Below, piece after piece: positions 1 through 5,885 of a stretch of DNA of 8,494 nt. The translations under genes were made by a program, and so were the position numbers. The DNA is taken from assembly GCA_903906325.1 (NCBI GenBank), contig CAIVJV010000156.1:1-8494 (forward strand), written 5' to 3'. Under the pieces are notes generated by a model. It was not told the origin of the DNA. It was given only the letters and a program-made list of their open reading frames with translations, and ran no database searches. The DNA is from an uncultured Gemmatimonadota bacterium. Lineage in GTDB: Bacteria > Gemmatimonadota > Gemmatimonadetes > Gemmatimonadales > Gemmatimonadaceae. How positions within the stretch are numbered: the stretch's first letter is position 1; the number at the start of each line of letters is the position of its first letter.

Positions 1-749
1 CCGTTCGACGCCTCGGTGCCGTAGAGGGTCGCGGCCGCCGCGCCCTTGAGGATCTCGACGCGCTCGATCGAGGCAGGGTCGAAGTCATCGAGGCGCGAGG
101 AGCCGACGTTGCCGTTGGCCGCCTGACCGCCCCCGGCGTTGATGCGGATCCCGTCGACGAAGATGATCGGCTCGTTGGTCTGCGAGAGCGAGGCGTTGCC
201 GCGGATGCGGATCTTCGTCCCCTCGCCGGTGAGGCCACCCGAGGGGAGGCCGACGAGGCCGGGCTCGCGGCCCTGCAGGACGTTCGAGACGTCCGTCATC
301 GGCATGTTCTCGGGGGGCTTCACGATCGCGACCGTGTTCCCGAGCTTCTTCACCTGCGTCGCCTGCCCCGACCCCGTCACGACCACCTGGTCGAGCTGGA
401 GGGAGGACTGCGAGAGGGTGAACTCGACGCGTGCCACCTCGCCGGACAGCGTCACGGACTTGGTCTGTTGGGCGTACCCGATGTTCCGGGCCCGGAGCTG
501 CACCGTGCCGGTCCCGTTCGGGATCACGAGCCGATACTGCCCTTGGGCGTTCGTCACCGCGCCGGTCTGGGACCCGACGACGACGACCTGGGCTCCCTCG
601 AGCGGCCGATTGCTCGCGGCATCTCGGACCGTCCCTTCGACCGTCGCGCTCCGCCCTTGGGCGACCGCCAACGACGGGAGGAACACCCCCATCGCGAGCA
701 TCGCTCGGCGGACCCAGCGGCCTGGGCTGCCACTGCGAAGATTGAACAC
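1..749 (-). CDS. SusC/RagA-family TonB-dependent outer-membrane receptor, N-terminal part (3' end outside window)
   Basis: The visible 249 residues are the N-terminal part of a TonB-linked outer-membrane importer; the beta-barrel and C-terminus lie beyond the left edge. A signal peptide is visible (Arg-rich start, hydrophobic core about residues 16-29, likely cleavage after AVA at 28-30). A carboxypeptidase-regulatory-like beta-sandwich follows at about 35-113 (VEGTVRDAASNRPLEGAQV, then TNAQGQYRL). Next is a hinge LDQVVVTGSG at 119-128, then a plug domain from about 145 with IRIRGNASLS (180-189), PIIFVDGIRI (194-203), IERVEILKGAAAATLYG (228-244) and TEASNG at the edge. These are hallmarks of the SusC/RagA class. 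The GTG start at 749 is supported by AGGAGG 8 nt upstream and by the signal peptide beginning there. The substrate cannot be told: SusC proteins take up glycans, peptides or other large ligands. No SusD partner is visible; one would be expected downstream, outside the window. Confidence 0.93.
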   Translation of the reverse strand, partial: MFNLRSGSPGRWVRRAMLAMGVFLPSLAVAQGRSATVEGTVRDAASNRPLEGAQVVVVGSQTGAVTNAQGQYRLVIPNGTGTVQLRARNIGYAQQTKSVTLSGEVARVEFTLSQSSLQLDQVVVTGSGQATQVKKLGNTVAIVKPPENMPMTDVSNVLQGREPGLVGLPSGGLTGEGTKIRIRGNASLSQTNEPIIFVDGIRINAGGGQAANGNVGSSRLDDFDPASIERVEILKGAAAATLYGTEASN

Positions 750-757
750 TGTCTGCT

Positions 758-763
758 CCTCCT
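758..763 (-). promoter_or_regulatory. Shine-Dalgarno site of the SusC-like receptor
   Basis: On the minus strand this reads AGGAGG, a perfect consensus, 8 nt upstream of the GTG at 747-749. It settles the start, because no ATG in the frame precedes the signal peptide. It is the strongest ribosome-binding site in the window. Confidence 0.85.
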
Positions 764-830
764 GTCTGGGGTTCGGAGGCGAGCGGTCGTCGGCGCAGGG
801 TCGCGGAGACCCAGTCGACGCTCGCTGACC

Positions 831-857
831 AGCCCCCTCTTTATAGGAAAGAGGGCT
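831..857 (-). repeat. Hairpin-forming inverted repeat in the receptor 5' leader
   Basis: CCCTCTTT (835-842) and AAAGAGGG (848-855) are perfect 8-bp complementary arms around a 5-nt loop. Pairing extends to 831-857 if two bases bulge out. It lies 82 nt upstream of the receptor start and just inside the transcript start predicted from the promoter at 863-891. It could therefore form a hairpin at the mRNA 5' end or be a protein-binding palindrome. No U-tract follows on either strand, so an intrinsic terminator is unlikely. Its role is inferred, not shown. Confidence 0.5.
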
Positions 858-862
858 GCGCG

Positions 863-891
863 ACAATAGGGCGTGTGGGGGAAACCCGCAA
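863..891 (-). promoter_or_regulatory. Candidate sigma70-type promoter for the SusC-like receptor
   Basis: On the minus strand TTGCGG (886-891) and TATTGT (863-868) are separated by exactly 17 bp. They match the -35 consensus at 3 of 6 positions and the -10 at 4 of 6. Transcription would start near 855-857, giving a leader of roughly 107 nt. An alternative, TTGTCG (861-866) with TATAAA (840-845), has a poorer 15-bp spacer. Promoter consensus in this lineage is uncertain, so this is tentative. Confidence 0.4.
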
Positions 892-908
892 GAGCGGATA
901 ACGCCCCC

Positions 909-941
909 CCCCTCCCCGGGAGCCCCGGGGTCTGGGAGGGG
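909..941 (-). terminator. GC-rich inverted repeat after the nucleoside transporter gene, possible terminator
   Basis: Perfect 8-bp arms, CCCCTCCC (909-916) and GGGAGGGG (934-941), flank a 17-nt loop that itself contains the self-complementary CCCCGGGG. It begins 14 nt past the stop of the minus-strand transporter and precedes the receptor promoter, which fits a transcription stop. No run of T follows on the minus strand, so it is not a classical intrinsic terminator. Cytosine and guanine tracts (904-912 and nearby) also permit other pairings. Confidence 0.4.
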
Positions 942-955
942 CGGCGGCGGTGGCC

Positions 956-2374
956 CTAGGCCAACATCCCGGCGATCGAGGCCGAGGTGAAGGCGGCGAG
1001 GTTCCCCGCCACCATCGCCCGAAGCCCGAGCGAGGCGATCTCGCGCTTCCGGTCCGGTGCCAACCCCCCGATCCCCCCGATCTGGATCGCGATCGAGGAG
1101 AAGTTGGCGAAGCCCAGGAGGGCGTAGGTGAGGATCACCGCGCTGCGCGGGTCGAGCACCTGCCCGGCGCCCAAGTCCCCCGCGAACTGCGCATACGCGA
1201 CGAACTCATTGAGCGTCGCCTTGATCCCGATGAGGCTGCCGACGTAGGCGGTGTCGGCCCACGGGACCCCCATCACCCAGGCGAGGGGGCGGAGGACGAA
1301 GCCGAGGATGGACTGCACGCTCAGGCCGTCGAGGCCGACGAGCCCCCCCAACCCGCCGAGGAGCGCATTGAGCAGCGCCACCAGCGCGACGAACGCCATG
1401 ATCATCGCGGCCACGTTGATCGCGAGCTGCACGCCCTGCGCCGCGCCATTCGCCGCCGCCTCGATCACCCCGTCCTCCGCACTCTGCCCGCCGATGCGCC
1501 AGCGCGACCGCCCGGGACCCGGGGTCGCCGTCGCCATCGCGCTCGCCGCCTTGGACATCCCGGCCTGGGTCTCAGGCACCTCGGTCTCCGGGAGGATGAT
1601 CTTGGAGAGGATGAGCCCAGCCGGCGCGTTCATCACGCTCGCCGCGAGGAGATGCGCCGCGATCCCCGGGAACGACCCCGAGAGCATCCCCACATAGGCG
1701 GCCAGCACCCCGCCGGCGACCGTCGCGAAGCCGCCGATCATCACGGTGTTGAGTTCGGAGCGCGTCATCCGCGCGACGAACGGCTTGATGAGCAACGGGG
1801 CCTCGGTCTGTCCGAGGAAGATGTTCCCCGAGGCCGAGAGCGTCTCCGCGCCGGAGGTCCCGAGCGTGCGCTGCATGACCCAGGCGAGCCCCTGCACGAT
1901 GAGCTGCATGATGCCGAGGTAGTAGAGCACCGACATCAGGGCGGAGAAGAAGATGATCGTCGGGAGCACGTTGAAGGCGAAGAAGGCGCCGGTCTGGGCG
2001 ACGAGGCCGGCGGCCGCGCCCTCGCCGGTCACCGGGACCGCGGATTGCACGAGGTTCCCGAAGACGAAACGCGCCCCCTGCTCCTGGAAGCCGAGGAGGG
2101 ACGTGATCGCATCCCCGACCGCGCTGAAGACCCGACGACCAAGATCCGTCTTGAGCACGACGAAGCCGAAGAGGGCCTGGAGTCCGAGCCCCGTGGCGAC
2201 GAGACGCCAGTTGATCGACCTCCGATCGTAGGACATCAGCCAGGCGATGCCGAGCATCGTCGCGATGCCGAGGAGTCCGATGAGGCGCTGGCCCATCGGG
2301 ATGTCGAGACCGGCCTGGGCGGCCGCGAGCCGCTCGGCGGCGGTCTGGGTCTGCAGGAGGAGGGGGAGGGGCAT
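956..2374 (-). CDS. nupC: NupC-type concentrative nucleoside transporter (CNT family)
   Basis: A 472-residue inner-membrane protein of the concentrative nucleoside transporter family, which imports nucleosides with sodium ions or protons. The signature GNIFLGQTEAPL is present. Q189, T190 and E191 correspond to the base-contacting Gln-Thr-Glu of the Vibrio cholerae homologue, with N184 at its cation-site asparagine. E390 (NEFVAYAQF) and N424/S427 (GFANFSS) correspond to ribose-contacting residues. The conserved tail IAIQIGGIGGLAP and many hydrophobic segments agree, and the length is typical for bacterial members. I chose the ATG at 2374. An in-frame ATG at 2407 would add 11 polar residues, overlap nadB and has no ribosome-binding site. 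TAGCTT 7 nt before the chosen ATG suggests leaderless transcription. Whether it prefers pyrimidines or purines, and H+ or Na+, cannot be read from the sequence. It is divergent from nadB and upstream of, but not clearly co-transcribed with, the receptor gene. Confidence 0.93.
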   Translation of the reverse strand: MPLPLLLQTQTAAERLAAAQAGLDIPMGQRLIGLLGIATMLGIAWLMSYDRRSINWRLVATGLGLQALFGFVVLKTDLGRRVFSAVGDAITSLLGFQEQGARFVFGNLVQSAVPVTGEGAAAGLVAQTGAFFAFNVLPTIIFFSALMSVLYYLGIMQLIVQGLAWVMQRTLGTSGAETLSASGNIFLGQTEAPLLIKPFVARMTRSELNTVMIGGFATVAGGVLAAYVGMLSGSFPGIAAHLLAASVMNAPAGLILSKIILPETEVPETQAGMSKAASAMATATPGPGRSRWRIGGQSAEDGVIEAAANGAAQGVQLAINVAAMIMAFVALVALLNALLGGLGGLVGLDGLSVQSILGFVLRPLAWVMGVPWADTAYVGSLIGIKATLNEFVAYAQFAGDLGAGQVLDPRSAVILTYALLGFANFSSIAIQIGGIGGLAPDRKREIASLGLRAMVAGNLAAFTSASIAGMLA

Positions 2375-2381
2375 GGGCGCA

Positions 2382-2387
2382 AAGCTA
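2382..2387 (-). promoter_or_regulatory. Possible -10 element for leaderless transcription of nupC
   Basis: The minus strand reads TAGCTT, a TANNNT-type -10, ending exactly 7 nt before the nupC ATG. This is the arrangement described for leaderless genes in other GC-rich bacteria. The hexamer 17 bp upstream (TAGATG, 2405-2410) is a weak -35. No Shine-Dalgarno sequence stands at a normal distance; AGGAAGG is 14 nt upstream. A six-base match can arise by chance. Confidence 0.3.
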
Positions 2388-2409
2388 CCCTTCCTGTTTG
2401 ATTCCATCT

Positions 2410-3939
2410 ATGGCTGACCGGATCCGTACGCGCTTCCTGGTGATCGGCTCGGGGATCGCCGGCCTGCAGACGGCCTGGCGGTGCTCGGACCACGGGGACG
2501 TCGTCGTCCTGACCAAGCGCACCCTGCGCGACTCCGCGACGGCGTGGGCCCAGGGGGGGATCGCGGCCGCACTCGGGGCGGGGGATTCCCCCGCGCTCCA
2601 CAAGACCGACACCCTCGCCGCCGGCGCCGCGCTCTGTGACGCCGCGGCGGTCGAGGTCCTGGTGGCCGAGGGCCCCGACCGGGTGCGCGAGCTCGCCTCC
2701 GCCGGGGCGCGGTTCGACATGGATGCCGCGGGCCGCTTCACCTTGGGCCATGAGGCGGCGCACTCGCGCAAGCGGATCGTGCATGCGCAGGGGGATCAGA
2801 CCGGCGCCGAGGTCGCTCGGGCGTTGATCCATCGTGTGACCGAGCGCGGCAACATCCAGGTGCTCGAGACGGCGCGCGCGCTCGACCTCATCACCGTGCG
2901 TGGGCAGTGTTGCGGGGTGCGAGCGAACGTCGCCGGACGGGCGGTCGAGATCCTCGCCGATGCCACGGTGCTCGCGACGGGGGGCTGCGGGCAGCTCTAC
3001 AAGCACACGACGAACCCCCTCGTGGCCACCGGCGACGGCTACGCGATCGCCTGGCGCGCCGGCGCGAGGCTCGCCGACATGGAGTTCGTGCAGTTCCACC
3101 CCACCGCACTCGACACCGCGGAGAACCCCCTCGCGCTCGTCTCCGAGGCGGTGCGCGGCGAGGGGGCGTTGTTGATCAACGATCGCGACGTGCGCTTCAT
3201 GCCGCGTCGGCACGCGCTCGCCGAGCTGGCCCCGCGTGATGTGGTCGCACGCGAGATCTTCCGGCAGGAGCAGGCGGGGCGGCGCGTCTTCCTCGACGCG
3301 CGTGCCCTGAAGCGGAGCTTCGCGCGGCGCTTCCCGGGGATCCTGCAACTCTGCCTCGCGCGCGGGATCGACCCGCGGCGCGACCCGATCCCGGTGACGC
3401 CGGCGGCGCACTACATGATGGGGGGGATCGTCACCGATCTCGCGGGGCGCTCGACGCTGGACCGGCTCTATGCGGTGGGCGAGGTCTCACGCACCGGGGT
3501 GCATGGGGCGAATCGGCTCGCGTCGAACTCGCTCCTCGAGGGCTTGGTCTTCGCGGAGCGGGCGGCGCGGGATGCGATCAACCAGCGGCCACTCGCCCGC
3601 CTCCCACGCGTGGCACGATGGTCGGTCTCCCTCCTCGACGACCGCGGCGCGGCCGAGGTCGCCGCCGACGAGATCCGCCGGGTGATGTGGGCGCATGCGG
3701 CGATCGTCCGTGACGGGGTGGGACTCCGGAAGGCGCGGCGGCTCCTCGACGGGATTCGGACCCGCCTCGCGCCGGGGATGACCGAGGAGCTCAACATGGT
3801 CGATACCGCTCAGCTCATCGTCGCCTCGGCCCTCGCCCGCCGGGAGTCGCGGGGCGGGCACTTCCGGCGGGACTTCCCCAAGGCGGTCGCCGCCTGGAAA
3901 GGGCGGCATATCGAGTGGGCCGGCGGGCGGGAACGCTGA
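2410..3939 (+). CDS. nadB: L-aspartate oxidase
   Basis: A flavoprotein that oxidises L-aspartate to iminoaspartate, the first step of de novo NAD synthesis, passing electrons to oxygen or fumarate. The 509-residue product belongs to the succinate dehydrogenase/fumarate reductase flavoprotein family. It has an N-terminal FAD dinucleotide-binding loop VIGSGIAG (11-18), SATAWAQGGIAAAL near 45, ATGGCGQLY near 195, and substrate-side motifs HPTAL (H230), SEAVRGEG (E246, R249), LAPRDVVAR (R276), PAAHYMMGG (H334) and HGANRLASNSLLEG. Spacings from H230 to E246, R249 and R276 equal those of the catalytic His244, Glu260, Arg263 and Arg290 of E. coli NadB as I recall them. The motif set favours NadB over SdhA/FrdA, and adjacent nadA and nadC confirm it. 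The start is ATG at 2410, just before the FAD motif; a TTG at 2398 would only add four residues. No Shine-Dalgarno sequence is visible. First gene of the plus-strand block. Confidence 0.96.
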   Translation: MADRIRTRFLVIGSGIAGLQTAWRCSDHGDVVVLTKRTLRDSATAWAQGGIAAALGAGDSPALHKTDTLAAGAALCDAAAVEVLVAEGPDRVRELASAGARFDMDAAGRFTLGHEAAHSRKRIVHAQGDQTGAEVARALIHRVTERGNIQVLETARALDLITVRGQCCGVRANVAGRAVEILADATVLATGGCGQLYKHTTNPLVATGDGYAIAWRAGARLADMEFVQFHPTALDTAENPLALVSEAVRGEGALLINDRDVRFMPRRHALAELAPRDVVAREIFRQEQAGRRVFLDARALKRSFARRFPGILQLCLARGIDPRRDPIPVTPAAHYMMGGIVTDLAGRSTLDRLYAVGEVSRTGVHGANRLASNSLLEGLVFAERAARDAINQRPLARLPRVARWSVSLLDDRGAAEVAADEIRRVMWAHAAIVRDGVGLRKARRLLDGIRTRLAPGMTEELNMVDTAQLIVASALARRESRGGHFRRDFPKAVAAWKGRHIEWAGGRER

Positions 3940-3946
3940 CCCGCGG

Positions 3947-3976
3947 GGGGCGGTTCGTCGAGGGAAGCTCCGCCCC
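3947..3976 (+). repeat. Stem-loop in the nadB-nadA gap
   Basis: GGGGCGG (3947-3953) and CCGCCCC (3970-3976) can form a perfect 7-bp stem around a 16-nt loop. The loop carries the only purine-rich, Shine-Dalgarno-like string in the gap (GAGGGAAG, about 3959-3966), which is too far from the nadA ATG for direct use. No T-run follows, so it is not an evident terminator. It might stabilise or process the transcript, or be a by-product of high GC. Confidence 0.4.
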
Positions 3977-3982
3977 TATCAT
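3977..3982 (+). promoter_or_regulatory. Possible -10 element directly before nadA
   Basis: TATCAT matches the sigma70 -10 consensus at five of six positions and ends 5 nt before the nadA ATG. That is close to the spacing expected for a leaderless mRNA starting at or beside the initiation codon. No good -35 is seen (TTCGTC at 3954-3959). If real, nadA and the genes after it could be transcribed independently of nadB. Confidence 0.35.
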
Positions 3983-3987
3983 TCGCC

Positions 3988-5001
3988 ATGGTCGACACCG
4001 TCTTCCCTGCTGATGTGAAGGTCCTCCAGGCCCGGATCCGCGCCCTCGCCGCCGAGCGGGGCGCCGTGATCCTGGCGCACAACTACGAGCGGCCGGAGAT
4101 CCAGGACGTGGCCGACTTCGTCGGCGACTCGCTCGGGCTCTCGCGGGAGGCCGCCAAGACCGACGCCCAGACCATCGTCTTCTGTGGCGTCCACTTCATG
4201 GCGGAGACCGCGGCGATCCTCTCGCCGGAGAAGACGGTGCTCCTCCCTGATCTCGCGGCGGGGTGCTCCCTCGCCGAGACGATCACCGCCGAGCAGCTCC
4301 GGGCGTGGAAGGCGGAGCATCCGGGCGCGGTGGTGGTGGCCTACGTGAACACCACGGCCGCGGTGAAGGCGGAGAGCGACTACTGCTGCACCTCGGGCAA
4401 TGCCGTGGAGGTGGTGCAGTCGATCCCCGCCGACCAGGAGATCCTCTTCCTCCCCGACATGTACCTCGGCGCCCATGTGCGTCGCCTCACGGGGCGCGAG
4501 AACCTCCATGTCTGGATGGGGGAGTGTCATGTGCATGCGGGGATCGATCCCGAGAACATCCGGTTGCAGCGCAGCGTGCACCCAGATGCCGAGTTCCTGA
4601 TCCATCCGGAGTGCGGATGCGCGACGAGCGTGGTCGAGGCGGTGAGCGCCGGCGACGTGGACCCGGAGGGGGTGCACATCCTCTCGACGGAGGGGATGAT
4701 CCGTCGGCCGAGCGAGTCGGCGTCGGAGACGTTCATCGTCGCGACCGAGGTGGGGATCCTGCATCGGCTGCGGAAGGCCTATCCGGGCAAGACCTTCCAC
4801 GCGGCGAATGAGCGGGCGTCCTGTGCGTACATGAAGGTGACGACGTTGCCCACGGTGATCGCGGCGCTCGAGCAGAGGCAGCATCGGATCACGGTGCCGG
4901 TGGAGGTCGCGGATCGGGCGCGCCTCGCGATCGAGCGGATGGTCGCGATCGGCGGGGGGATGCCGGCGTGGTCGGCCCCGGGCGTCGATCCGGGGGAGTG
5001 A
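3988..5001 (+). CDS. nadA: Quinolinate synthase
   Basis: A cytoplasmic [4Fe-4S] enzyme that condenses iminoaspartate from NadB with dihydroxyacetone phosphate to give quinolinate. The 337-residue product shows the three pseudo-symmetric NadA domains. The cluster cysteines are most likely C66 ([11 protein letters not shown]), C209 (HPECGC) and C279 (ERASCAYMK), one per domain. Substrate-side motifs include [11 protein letters not shown] (H31, Y33), [10 protein letters not shown] (about 130-139), [11 protein letters not shown] and STEGMIRR. Length is within the usual 300-370 range. C133, C134 and C211 are additional cysteines; the ECHVHAGI and HPECGC forms look like the subgroup in GC-rich, non-enterobacterial phyla (from memory). 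The ATG at 3988 immediately precedes the first domain. There is no Shine-Dalgarno at normal distance, but TATCAT just upstream could give a leaderless message. It follows nadB by 48 bp and precedes nadC by 2 bp. The cluster is known to be oxygen-labile in this family. Confidence 0.97.
   Translation: MVDTVFPADVKVLQARIRALAAERGAVILAHNYERPEIQDVADFVGDSLGLSREAAKTDAQTIVFCGVHFMAETAAILSPEKTVLLPDLAAGCSLAETITAEQLRAWKAEHPGAVVVAYVNTTAAVKAESDYCCTSGNAVEVVQSIPADQEILFLPDMYLGAHVRRLTGRENLHVWMGECHVHAGIDPENIRLQRSVHPDAEFLIHPECGCATSVVEAVSAGDVDPEGVHILSTEGMIRRPSESASETFIVATEVGILHRLRKAYPGKTFHAANERASCAYMKVTTLPTVIAALEQRQHRITVPVEVADRARLAIERMVAIGGGMPAWSAPGVDPGE
4992..4998 (+). promoter_or_regulatory. Shine-Dalgarno site of nadC, inside the end of nadA
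   Basis: GGGGGAG lies within the last codons of nadA, 5 nt before the GTG at 5004. It favours 5004 over the in-frame GTG codons at 4968 and 4998. Its position implies translational coupling with nadA. Confidence 0.6.
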
Positions 5002-5003
5002 GC

Positions 5004-5861
5004 GTGACCACGGCGCCGACCTTCCCGTTGGAGGCCGCCGCGCTGACCGCGCTGGTCCGCGCGGCGCTCGAGGAGGATCGCGCCTTCGCCGATGTGACGA
5101 CGCTCGCGACGGTGCCGACGGATCGACTGGCGGGGGCGGCGCTCGTGGCGCGCACGCCGGGCGTGGTCGCCGGCCTCGCGCTCGCGGTCGAGGCCTTCCG
5201 GCAGATCGACCCCGCGGTGCGCGTGGAGGTCGAGGTCCGCGACGGGGAGGCCGTGGCACGGGGCACCGTGGTGATGGCGATCGAGGGGCCGGCGCGCGCG
5301 CTCCTCAGTGCGGAGCGCGTCGCGCTCAACTTCGTACAGCGCCTCTCCGGGGTCGCGACCCTCGCCGCGCGATACGTGGCGGCGGTGCAGGGGCTGCCGG
5401 TGGAGATCGTCGACACCCGCAAGACGACGCCCGGATGGCGCGACCTCGAGAAGTACGCGGTGCGCTGCGGTGGGGGCTCGAACCATCGGCGCGACCTCTC
5501 CGATGCGGTGCTGATCAAGGACAACCATCTCGCCGCGTGCGATGGGGACGTGCGGATCGCGGTCGCGCGTGCGCGCGAGGCCGCCCCCGAGGGGATGGTC
5601 GTGCAGGTGGAGTGCGACACCGTCGAGCAGGTGGAGGCGGCGCTCGCCGCCGGTGCCCATGGGGTGCTCCTCGACAACATGGCCCTCGAGGACCTCCGCG
5701 AGAGTGTGCGCACCTGCAAGGGACGCTGCTTCACGGAGGCCTCCGGTGGCGTCACCCTCGAGACGGTGCGCGCCATCGCCGAGACCGGCGTCGACCGCAT
5801 CTCGGTCGGCGCGCTCACCCATTCGGCGCCCGCGTTGGATCTCGCGCTCGACTTCGCCTGA
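5004..5861 (+). CDS. nadC: Nicotinate-nucleotide pyrophosphorylase (quinolinate phosphoribosyltransferase)
   Basis: Converts quinolinate and phosphoribosyl pyrophosphate to nicotinate mononucleotide, CO2 and pyrophosphate, completing the aspartate branch of NAD synthesis. The 285-residue product is standard length. It has an N-terminal alpha/beta sandwich (about 10-110; LLSAERVALNFVQRLSGVAT ends it) and the barrel with DTRKTTPG (137-144; R139, K140), RCGGGSNHR (154-162; R154, H161), LIKDNH (K172), the VECDT Glu strand, LLDN (D224), EASGGV (E245) and DRISVGALTHS. These are the family's substrate- and phosphate-binding motifs. I chose GTG at 5004, 2 nt after the nadA stop, because GGGGGAG sits 5 nt upstream. 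GTG codons at 4998 and 4968 would only add a non-conserved leader. Tight spacing to nadA indicates co-translation; the cydA start follows 24 bp after the stop. Confidence 0.97.
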   Translation: MTTAPTFPLEAAALTALVRAALEEDRAFADVTTLATVPTDRLAGAALVARTPGVVAGLALAVEAFRQIDPAVRVEVEVRDGEAVARGTVVMAIEGPARALLSAERVALNFVQRLSGVATLAARYVAAVQGLPVEIVDTRKTTPGWRDLEKYAVRCGGGSNHRRDLSDAVLIKDNHLAACDGDVRIAVARAREAAPEGMVVQVECDTVEQVEAALAAGAHGVLLDNMALEDLRESVRTCKGRCFTEASGGVTLETVRAIAETGVDRISVGALTHSAPALDLALDFA

Positions 5862-5885
5862 GCCCCTCCCCTTCACGAGACCGCC

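Noticed and set aside
139..828. A 229-codon plus-strand frame at the left end
   Set aside because: It is antisense to the SusC-like receptor, whose signal peptide, regulatory-like domain and plug motifs are unmistakable.
831..857. The hairpin upstream of the receptor as an intrinsic terminator
   Set aside because: No T-run follows the stem on either strand, and it sits between a promoter candidate and the gene start.
950..2401. A 483-codon plus-strand frame covering the whole transporter gene
   Set aside because: It is the mirror of the NupC-type gene; its charged, repetitive product has no recognisable domain, whereas the minus strand has clear CNT motifs.
2375..2407. An upstream ATG for the nucleoside transporter at 2407
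   Set aside because: It would add 11 polar residues not typical of the family, overlap nadB and has no ribosome-binding site, so the ATG at 2374 was preferred.
4968..5003. GTG starts for nadC at 4968 or 4998
   Set aside because: They would add a leader unlike NadC N-termini and lack well-spaced ribosome-binding sites; GTG at 5004 has GGGGGAG 5 nt upstream.
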